Assembly: GCA_050247895.1 (NCBI GenBank)
Contig: JBFWTJ010000007.1
Coordinates: 1-25,918 of the forward strand
Reading direction: 5' to 3'
DNA length: 25,918 nucleotides
From: CAVPEW01 sp050247895
Lineage (GTDB): Bacteria; Actinomycetota; Acidimicrobiia; Acidimicrobiales; VFJN01
The notes under the pieces were generated by a model, which saw nothing but the letters and a program-made list of their open reading frames with translations, was not told where the DNA came from and searched no databases. The translations under genes and the position numbers were made by a program. Within the stretch, counting starts at the first letter, position 1, and the number at the start of each line of letters is the position of its first letter. This document shows positions 21,392-25,918 of the stretch, piece by piece.

Positions 21392-22111
21392 TCAGAGGTT
21401 GCGGCGCAGCAGGGCGTGGACGCGCTCCCAGTGGAGCTCGGACGCGGCCCGGTCGTACCGGTCGCCGGGCGGCGCGTAGCCGTGCACGGCGTCGGTGATG
21501 ACGTCCATCGCGTAGGTGACCCCGGCGGCGTCGAGGGCCTCGACCATGGTGGCCCGCGTCTCGGGCGGCGCCGTCGGGTCGTCGTGGACCCAGCCGAAGT
21601 ACAGCTCGGCCCGGACCCGGTCGAGCCCGAGGTGGGGCGAGTCCTCGCCCTCGCGCACCAGCCAGGCCCCGTGGACGGACGCCGCGGCGGCGACCCGGTC
21701 GGGCAGGGCCCGGGCCAGGGCCACGGTCAGCCCCCCGCTCATGCAGAAGCCCACGGCACCGACCTTGCCCCCCGCCGCGGCGGGGTCCTGGCCGGCCAGG
21801 GCCAGGAGCGCCTCGGCGTCGCCGACGATGTTGGTCGGCGTGACCGTGTCGATGAGCTCGCGGCGCCGGTGCATCTCCTCGTCGGTCTGGCCGAACACGC
21901 GGTAGGGGCTGCCCCGGTAGAAGAGGAACGGGAGCATGACGTAGTAGCCGGCGGTGGCCAGCCGGGACGCCATCTCCTCGAGGGCGGGCCGGATGCTCGG
22001 GCCGTCCATGAGGTACAGGACGACGGGGTGGGGCCCGTCGTGGGTGGGGTGGTACACGAAGGTCGTCATCACGCCGTCGGGCGTGGTGACCTCGATCTGG
22101 CGCTCGATCAC
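21392..22111 (-). CDS. Dienelactone hydrolase family protein
   Basis: A 239-residue protein starting MIERQIEVTTPDGVMTTFVYHP, the usual opening of the family. The nucleophile elbow is VGFCMSGGL (120-128) with Cys123 in the place of the serine of ordinary hydrolases, as in dienelactone hydrolase. A catalytic Asp is probably in GWVHDDPTAPPETR (173-186), and H210 in DAVHGY is the catalytic His. The insert PFLFYRGSPYRVFGQTDEEMHRR is longer than in the classical enzyme, so the natural substrate may differ; carboxymethylenebutenolidase activity is not certain. The GTG start at 22111 has a weak CAGACT hexamer 7 bases upstream. Lies between deoC and another hydrolase on the same strand. Confidence 0.85.
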   Translation of the reverse strand: MIERQIEVTTPDGVMTTFVYHPTHDGPHPVVLYLMDGPSIRPALEEMASRLATAGYYVMLPFLFYRGSPYRVFGQTDEEMHRRRELIDTVTPTNIVGDAEALLALAGQDPAAAGGKVGAVGFCMSGGLTVALARALPDRVAAAASVHGAWLVREGEDSPHLGLDRVRAELYFGWVHDDPTAPPETRATMVEALDAAGVTYAMDVITDAVHGYAPPGDRYDRAASELHWERVHALLRRNL

Positions 22112-22145
22112 GGTGCCGAGTCTGCCAGGCGCCGCGTGACGTGCT

Positions 22146-22940
22146 TCACAGGCCGTCGAGGATGGCCCGGGTGGCCGAGCAGCCCAGGCGGGTGGCGCCG
22201 GCGTCGACCATGGCCAGGGCGGTGGCGGCGTCGCGGATCCCACCGCTGGCCTTGACCCCGAGCCGCCCGCCGACCGCGGCGGCCATCGTGGCCACCGCCT
22301 CGACGTCGGCGCCGCCGGCCGGGTGGAACCCGGTGGAGGTCTTGACCATGTCCGCCCCGGCGGCCTCGGCCGCGGCGCACGCGGCGACGAGCTGGCCCCG
22401 GGTCCACAGGGCCGACTCGACGATGACCTTGAGCACGGCGTGGGGCGCGGCACGGCGCACGGCGTCCAGCTCGGCCTCCACCGCGGCCCAGTCCCCGGCC
22501 GCGGCCGCGCCCAGGTCGATGACCACGTCGAGCTCGGCTGCGCCGTCGGCCACGGCCCGGCGGGCCTCGGCCACCTTGACCTCGGTGGGATGGGCGCCCG
22601 AGGGGAACCCCACCACGCTGGCCACCACGAGCCGACCCGCACCGCCCACCGCAGGACCCCGCCCCGGACCGGTGACCGTCGGGGCGGACCCGGCCCCGGA
22701 GTCGCCCGAGCCCCGCACCGCACCGGTGACCGTCGAGACGGTCCCGGCACCGCGGTCGCCAGAGCCGGGCGCCGGTGCGCCGACCGCCGCGGCGGCCACG
22801 GTCACCATCGTGGCGTTCACGCACACCGCGGCGACGCCCAGCTCGGCCGCCTCCCGGCACAGCGCCTCGACGCGGGCCACCGTGGCCTCGGGTGCGAGCA
22901 GCGTGTGGTCGACCATCGCGGCCAGTCGGGCACGGTCCAC
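22146..22940 (-). CDS. deoC: Deoxyribose-phosphate aldolase with a Gly/Ala/Pro insertion
   Basis: DeoC splits 2-deoxyribose 5-phosphate into glyceraldehyde 3-phosphate and acetaldehyde, completing deoxynucleoside breakdown. With the GTG at 22940 the protein is 264 residues. MVDHTLLAPEAT (9-20), AVCVNATMV (38-46), VVGFPSGAHPTEVKVAEA (109-126), ELDVVID (136-142, D138 as proton relay), KVIVES, the Schiff-base motif MVKTSTGFHPAGG (198-210, K200), GVKASGGIRD (228-237, K230) and GCSATRAIL are intact. Residues about 55-100 form a low-complexity insertion absent from ordinary DeoC, including an 18-residue tandem repeat. ATGs at 22952 and 22949 would add 3-4 residues; I prefer the GTG since it gives the usual distance to DHTLL and a -10-like AATGAT lies 7 bases upstream. 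Confidence 0.9.
   Translation of the reverse strand: MDRARLAAMVDHTLLAPEATVARVEALCREAAELGVAAVCVNATMVTVAAAAVGAPAPGSGDRGAGTVSTVTGAVRGSGDSGAGSAPTVTGPGRGPAVGGAGRLVVASVVGFPSGAHPTEVKVAEARRAVADGAAELDVVIDLGAAAAGDWAAVEAELDAVRRAAPHAVLKVIVESALWTRGQLVAACAAAEAAGADMVKTSTGFHPAGGADVEAVATMAAAVGGRLGVKASGGIRDAATALAMVDAGATRLGCSATRAILDGL
22657..22764. repeat. Tandem 54-bp direct repeat inside deoC
   Basis: Bases 22657-22710 and 22711-22764 are two adjoining 54-bp units that match at about 45 of 54 positions by hand alignment. The unit is 18 codons, so the duplication keeps the frame. In the protein it reads GSGDRGAGTVSTVTGAVR followed by GSGDSGAGSAPTVTGPGR. Confidence 0.8.
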
Positions 22941-22961
22941 GGCTGCCATCATTGCCCGGCC

Positions 22962-23585
22962 ATGGACGTCACCGTCGTCGACCACCCCCTCGCCGCCCGC
23001 CAGCTCACGGTCCTGCGCGACGAGCGGACCGACCGGGTCGCGTTCCGGCGGGCCATGGACGACCTGTCGGCCATGCTCGTCTACGAGGCGACCCGGACCG
23101 TCGCCACCGTGCCGGTCGAGGTCCGCACGCCCCTGGCGACCACGACGGGCACCCGGCTGGTCGAGCCGCCGCTGGTCGTCCCGGTCCTGCGGGCCGGCCT
23201 GGGGATGCTGGGCGGGGTGCTGCGCCTGCTGCCCGACACCGAGACGGCGTTCGTGGGCCTCTCGCGCGACGAGGCCACCTTCGAGCCCCGGGCCTACATG
23301 TCCTCGGTGCCCGACGACATCGGCGGCCGCCCGGTGCTGGTCCTCGACCCGATGCTGGCCACGGGCGGGAGCCTGGCCCACACCTGCGGGCTCCTGGCCG
23401 AGCGCCGGGCCGGGCCCATCCACGCCGTCTGCGTGCTGGCCGCGCCCGAGGGCATCGAGCGGATCCGGGCCACGGGCCACGTCGGCGTGCTGACCACCGC
23501 CGCGATCGACGAACGCCTCGACGAGCAGGCCTTCATCGTCCCGGGCCTGGGCGACGCCGGCGACCGCCTCTTCGGCACCGCCTGA
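22962..23585 (+). CDS. upp: Uracil phosphoribosyltransferase
   Basis: Makes UMP from uracil and PRPP in pyrimidine salvage. The 207-residue protein starts MDVTVVDHPLAARQLTVLRD, has VVPVLRAGLGMLGGVLRLLP (72-91), FVGLSRDEATFEP (97-109), the PRPP-binding loop VLVLDPMLATGGSLAH (125-140), and the C-terminal uracil-binding end FIVPGLGDAGDRLFGT. Length is normal. The ATG is only 9-21 bases from the deoC start on the other strand, so the two divergent promoters must overlap. Confidence 0.95.
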   Translation: MDVTVVDHPLAARQLTVLRDERTDRVAFRRAMDDLSAMLVYEATRTVATVPVEVRTPLATTTGTRLVEPPLVVPVLRAGLGMLGGVLRLLPDTETAFVGLSRDEATFEPRAYMSSVPDDIGGRPVLVLDPMLATGGSLAHTCGLLAERRAGPIHAVCVLAAPEGIERIRATGHVGVLTTAAIDERLDEQAFIVPGLGDAGDRLFGTA

Positions 23586-23597
23586 CCACGGCGGGCC

Positions 23598-23864
23598 CTA
23601 CCGCCTGCGGTACACGTCGCTGCGGTGGTCGATCCGCACGACGACGATCTCGTGCCGGTCGACGTCGAGGCGGTAGACGACCCGGTATGAGCCCCGACGG
23701 GCGGACCAGTAGCCCGCGAGCTCACGCTGCAGCGGCTTGCCGACGAGGGTCGGCGCATCGGCGAGCGGCCCCAGCATGAACTCGACGACCGCTGCGGCGA
23801 CCCCGGCGCGCAGCCGGGCCAACGACCGCTCCGCGGGGGCGGCCACGACCAGGCCCCAGGGCAT
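23598..23864 (-). CDS. RelE/ParE-type toxin of a toxin-antitoxin pair
   Basis: An 88-residue protein of the RelE family, which typically cleaves mRNA at the ribosome when freed from its antitoxin. The pattern is AERSLARLRAGVAAAVVEFM (11-30), PTLVGKPLQRELAGYWSARRGSYRVVYRL (38-66), and the C-terminal VVVRIDHRSDVYRRR with basic and aromatic residues (R81, Y85, R86) where catalytic ones lie. ARRGSYRVVY is the common core of this family. The ATG overlaps the antitoxin stop by one base (TGATG), so translation is coupled with the antitoxin first. Whether it acts on mRNA or on gyrase like ParE is not shown by sequence; RelE is more likely. Confidence 0.88.
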   Translation of the reverse strand: MPWGLVVAAPAERSLARLRAGVAAAVVEFMLGPLADAPTLVGKPLQRELAGYWSARRGSYRVVYRLDVDRHEIVVVRIDHRSDVYRRR

Positions 23865-24136
23865 CAGCGCAGGTACTTGCCGCGCAGATCCTCGGCCGTC
23901 ACGACCTCACCGGCATCGACGGCAGCCTCGGCCCGGCGGATCTCCCTCAGGGCCTTGGGGTCGGAGAGGAGCTCCAGGGTCTCCTCGAGCGATTCCAGCT
24001 CGTCCGGGCTCATGATCACGGCAGCGGGCCGGCCGTGGCGGGTCAGCACGACGCGGTCGTGACGGTCCTCGACCCCGTCGACGATCTCGGAGAGGCGCTT
24101 CTTGATCTCGGCGAGCGGGAGGACCACGTCGGACAT
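23864..24136 (-). CDS. Phd/YefM-type antitoxin
   Basis: A 90-residue protein: N-terminal DNA-binding part MSDVVLPLAEIKKRLSEIVDGVEDRHDRVVLTR, then HGRPAAVIMSPDELESLEETLELL, the Phd/YefM hallmark, and a C-terminal acidic helix that would wrap the toxin (REIRRAEAAVDAGEVVTAEDLRGKYLR). The ATG at 24136 is fixed by TAGGAT 7 bases upstream; an upstream in-frame reading beginning MRVATPSS would contain that promoter. A perfect 12-bp palindrome abuts the -10 element and is a likely operator for the antitoxin-toxin complex. Confidence 0.9.
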   Translation of the reverse strand: MSDVVLPLAEIKKRLSEIVDGVEDRHDRVVLTRHGRPAAVIMSPDELESLEETLELLSDPKALREIRRAEAAVDAGEVVTAEDLRGKYLR

Positions 24137-24143
24137 GACCATG

Positions 24144-24149
24144 ATCCTA
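24144..24149 (-). promoter_or_regulatory. Leaderless -10 element (TAGGAT) of the toxin-antitoxin operon
   Basis: TAGGAT on the minus strand lies 7 bases before the antitoxin ATG (24136). Confidence 0.55.
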
Positions 24150-24161
24150 GTCATCGATGAC
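24150..24161. promoter_or_regulatory. Palindromic operator candidate of the toxin-antitoxin operon
   Basis: GTCATCGATGAC is a perfect 12-bp palindrome directly upstream of the -10 element, with no base between. A protein bound there would cover the -35/-10 region. Phd/YefM antitoxins repress their own operon through short palindromes, so this is a good candidate, not a proven site. Confidence 0.5.
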
Positions 24162-24177
24162 GGCGTCGCCACCCGCA

Positions 24178-24792
24178 TCAGCCGCGGGCGCGCTCGCCGG
24201 TGGCGGCCTTCTCGACGACGGCCTCGACGCGCTGGAGGCGGGTCTCGACCCGGCCCGCGCTGACGATCCACCACAGCATGGCCTTGCGGGCGCTCGGCGG
24301 GAAGCGGTCCCAGTGGGCCCGGGCCGGGGGTCGGGCGTCGAGGGCGGTGGCGAGCTCGGGCGGCTCGACGAGGTCCTCCACCGGGTCGTAGATGGTCCAC
24401 CAACCGTTCGCCCGGGCGACCTCGATGGCTCGACGACCGGCGTCGGTCATGAGCCCGGCCGTCTCCATCGCCGCCGCCCGCCGCCGGTTGAGCCGGGTCC
24501 ACGAGCTCTTCGCCTTGCGCGGCGTCATGAGCTGGAGGCCCCGCTCGTCGTCGAGGACCTTGACCGTCGAGTCGATCCAGCCGAAGCAGATCGCCTCCTC
24601 GACGGCCTCGGGGTAGGGGCACGTGGGCCGGCCGGTGGTCGCCCGCCACGAGCACAGCCACACCCCGCGGGCCGTCGGGTGGTGGAACTGGAGCCACGCC
24701 CGCCACGCGGCACGGGTCTCGGCGTGGAAGATCGGCAGGTCGAACCGGCCCGTCTCGGGGTGCTCCGACGCCGACCTGGGGACCCGACCCAT
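24178..24792 (-). CDS. YdeI/OmpD-associated family protein
   Basis: A 204-residue protein with the full family pattern: LPIFHAETRAAWRAWLQFHH (19-38), GVWLCSWRATTGRPTCPYPEAVEEAICFGWIDSTVKVLDD (43-82), FGWIDS being the most conserved block, then LMTPRKAKSSWTRLNRRRAAAM, MTDAGRRAIEVARANGWWTIYDPVEDL, and ending FPPSARKAMLWWIVSAGRVETRLQRVEAVV. The YdeI family is named for bacteriocin or peptide tolerance in enteric bacteria; function here is unknown. The ATG at 24792 is leaderless with TAGCAT 7 bases upstream. Confidence 0.85.
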   Translation of the reverse strand: MGRVPRSASEHPETGRFDLPIFHAETRAAWRAWLQFHHPTARGVWLCSWRATTGRPTCPYPEAVEEAICFGWIDSTVKVLDDERGLQLMTPRKAKSSWTRLNRRRAAAMETAGLMTDAGRRAIEVARANGWWTIYDPVEDLVEPPELATALDARPPARAHWDRFPPSARKAMLWWIVSAGRVETRLQRVEAVVEKAATGERARG

Positions 24793-24799
24793 CCCCGCG

Positions 24800-24805
24800 A
24801 TGCTA
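24800..24805 (-). promoter_or_regulatory. Leaderless -10 element (TAGCAT) of the YdeI-like gene
   Basis: TAGCAT on the minus strand lies 7 bases before the ATG at 24792. Confidence 0.55.
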
Positions 24806-24897
24806 GGGATGCACCCAGACCTCGGCCGGCCGCCGAGGTCGCCGACGCCCGGAAGCGCCGGTCCGCTCCGGCCTGGGGCACCGGCGATGCTCCTGGT

Positions 24898-24903
24898 TAG
24901 GGT
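24898..24903 (+). promoter_or_regulatory. Leaderless -10 element (TAGGGT) of the MerR-B12 gene
   Basis: TAGGGT lies 6 bases before an ATG at 24910 that opens a 14-residue frame overlapping the regulator gene. The same hexamer precedes the other two uORFs. Confidence 0.55.
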
Positions 24904-24909
24904 GGCCGG

Positions 24910-24954
24910 ATGTGCGGCGACGGCGTGGACGGGCGACGTGTGCCACGACGATGA
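24910..24954 (+). CDS. Putative 14-residue leaderless uORF overlapping the MerR-B12 gene
   Basis: ATG, 13 codons and TGA give MCGDGVDGRRVPRR. It starts 6 bases after a leaderless -10 element and overlaps the regulator gene by 17 bases in another frame, so the ribosomes finishing it end just downstream of the regulator GTG at 24938. Its peptide has a single Cys and a basic end. Translation is inferred. Confidence 0.4.
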   Translation: MCGDGVDGRRVPRR

Positions 24955-25792
24955 GCTGAACCTGAAGCAGGTCGCCCGCGAGCTCGGCGTGCACTACATG
25001 ACGGCCTACCGCTACGTGCGCTCGGGCCGCCTCGCCGCGACCCGCCAGGGCAACGTCTGGATGGTGCGCCGGGCGGAGCTGGCCGCCTTCGCCGGCGTGC
25101 CGCTGGCCGCCCACGGCGACGCCGGGCGGGGCGAGCCGGTGGACTGGGTGGCCCGGCTGCGGGACCGGTTCGTGGTCGGCGACGACGTCGGCGCCTGGGC
25201 CACGGTCGAGGCCGCGCTGGTGTCGGGCTGGACGCCCGAGGAGGTCATCGTCGACCTGGTCGGCCCGGCGGTGGCCACGACCTCGGTGGACGACGGCCCG
25301 GCCGCGGGCCACCTGGCCGTCACCGCGGCGCAGCGGACCATCACGCTGCTGGGGAGCCGCTTCCGGCGACGGGGCCGGTCACGAGGCACGGTGGTGCTCG
25401 GCAGCCCCTCGGGCGAGTCGCACGGCTTCGGCCTCGCCGTGATCGCCGAGCTGATCCGCCTGCGCAACTACTCGGTGCGCGACCTGGGCATCGCCGCGCC
25501 GGCCGAGGCCTTCGCCGACGCGGCGACCGCGGCCGACCGGCTGGTGGCCGTGGCCGTGGGCGTCACCTCGGTCGACAACCTGGAGTCGGCCCGGCGGATC
25601 GTGACCGGCCTGCGGGACGCGCTGCCCGGCGTACCGGTGTTCGTCGGTGGCCAGGCGGTGCGCAACGCCGAGATCGCCTCGGTCGCCGGTGCCACCGGCT
25701 GGGCGGCCGACGTCCACGAGCTGGTCACCCTCATCGAGGCCCTGCGACCCCGTCCCCGGCGCCGCCAGACCTCCGCCCCCACGCCGGCCTGA
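24938..25792 (+). CDS. MerR-type regulator with a cobalamin-binding-like domain
   Basis: A 284-residue regulator. The N-terminus NLKQVARELGVHYMTAYRYVRSGRLAATRQGNVWMVRR (8-45) is an excisionase/MerR-like winged helix. A helical cap (about 68-140) is followed by a Rossmann-like domain, TVVLGSPSGESHGFGLAVIAELIR (151-174), VAVGVTSVDNLESAR (206-219), VFVGGQAVRN (234-243). ESHGFG fits the cobalamin motif DxHxxG with Glu for Asp and possible cobalt ligand H162. In the cap, the W-x9-EH motif of CarH-type photoreceptors reads T114 and G124-H125, so light sensing is doubtful. A GTG at 24938 is used; an ATG at 24887 would run through the promoter. Targets are unknown. Confidence 0.75.
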   Translation: MCHDDELNLKQVARELGVHYMTAYRYVRSGRLAATRQGNVWMVRRAELAAFAGVPLAAHGDAGRGEPVDWVARLRDRFVVGDDVGAWATVEAALVSGWTPEEVIVDLVGPAVATTSVDDGPAAGHLAVTAAQRTITLLGSRFRRRGRSRGTVVLGSPSGESHGFGLAVIAELIRLRNYSVRDLGIAAPAEAFADAATAADRLVAVAVGVTSVDNLESARRIVTGLRDALPGVPVFVGGQAVRNAEIASVAGATGWAADVHELVTLIEALRPRPRRRQTSAPTPA

Positions 25793-25918
25793 CCCCGCAC
25801 CGCCGGGCCGCCCGGTCGGCCTCGCCGCGCCCGCGTGTCGTGGACGTCACACCTTCACAGCAATAGCTGCCGGTTGTGGCCCGGCCGGCCCTCGCGCACG
25901 ATCGTCGGACGGGTCGCC

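Noticed and set aside
1..25918. CRISPR arrays, tRNA or rRNA genes, insertion sequences, prophage or attachment sites
   Set aside because: None were found. There are no regularly spaced repeats, no transposase-like proteins and no tRNA-like arms, and gene content is even and chromosomal throughout.
25793..25918. End region after the MerR-B12 gene, with a repeated TCACA and an AT-richer patch around 25850-25870
   Set aside because: It may hold a promoter for a gene beyond the window, but no -10/-35 pair or start codon can be fixed and the edge cuts it.

Overview
The window is one contiguous, very GC-rich stretch of bacterial chromosome, by eye above 70% G+C and with almost every codon ending in G or C. 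It carries about 30 protein genes, no RNA genes and no mobile element. A tiny basic gene at 18461-18547 matches the ribosomal protein bL37 known from mycobacterial ribosomes. Many first genes of transcripts lack a Shine-Dalgarno sequence and instead carry a TANNNT hexamer 6-8 bases before the start codon, the signature of leaderless mRNA. Together these point to Actinomycetota. Acidimicrobiia is my guess for the class, but it is only an inference.

Layout. (1) 1-2717, minus strand: a membrane-associated cluster of a multi-pass membrane protein, a DUF4129 protein and a DUF4350 protein, then the first codons of a gene that by family context should be a MoxR ATPase. Starts and stops overlap as TTGA, ATGA and GTGA. 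(2) 2754-5720, plus strand: two SAM methyltransferases flanking galT, and a small membrane protein. (3) 5800-12965, minus strand: a MarR regulator, a five-gene oligopeptide/nickel-type ABC importer (binding lipoprotein, two permeases, two ATPases) and an isocitrate lyase/PEP-mutase family enzyme. The marR promoter carries two matching inverted repeats, and a long hairpin separates the binding-protein gene from the permeases. (4) 13169-16658, minus strand: translation housekeeping (rsmI, a DUF192 gene, ychF, rsgA). (5) 16724-19262, plus strand: a SIMPL-domain gene coupled to an HhH-PHP gene, bL37, a strong hairpin terminator, and an unrecognised 198-residue gene. (6) 19286-23585: nucleoside salvage (adenosine deaminase, deoC, upp) with two alpha/beta hydrolases between. 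(7) 23598-24792, minus strand: a RelE/Phd-type toxin-antitoxin pair and a YdeI-like gene. (8) 24938-25792, plus strand: a MerR-type regulator with a cobalamin-binding fold.

The most interesting signals are small. Eleven start codons have a leaderless TANNNT element, and ten of the eleven fit TAGNNT. In three of these (before galT, the 198-residue gene and the MerR-B12 gene) the first start codon opens a short out-of-frame reading frame of 7-14 residues that ends at or just inside the real gene, which itself has no Shine-Dalgarno sequence. DeoC carries an in-frame, imperfect 54-bp tandem duplication within a Gly/Ala/Pro-rich insertion. The marR promoter can be read in full, with one operator inside its -35/-10 spacer. 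No clearly undescribed multi-gene system is evident. The best candidates for new biology are the coupled leaderless uORFs and the MarR-controlled import-plus-lyase locus.
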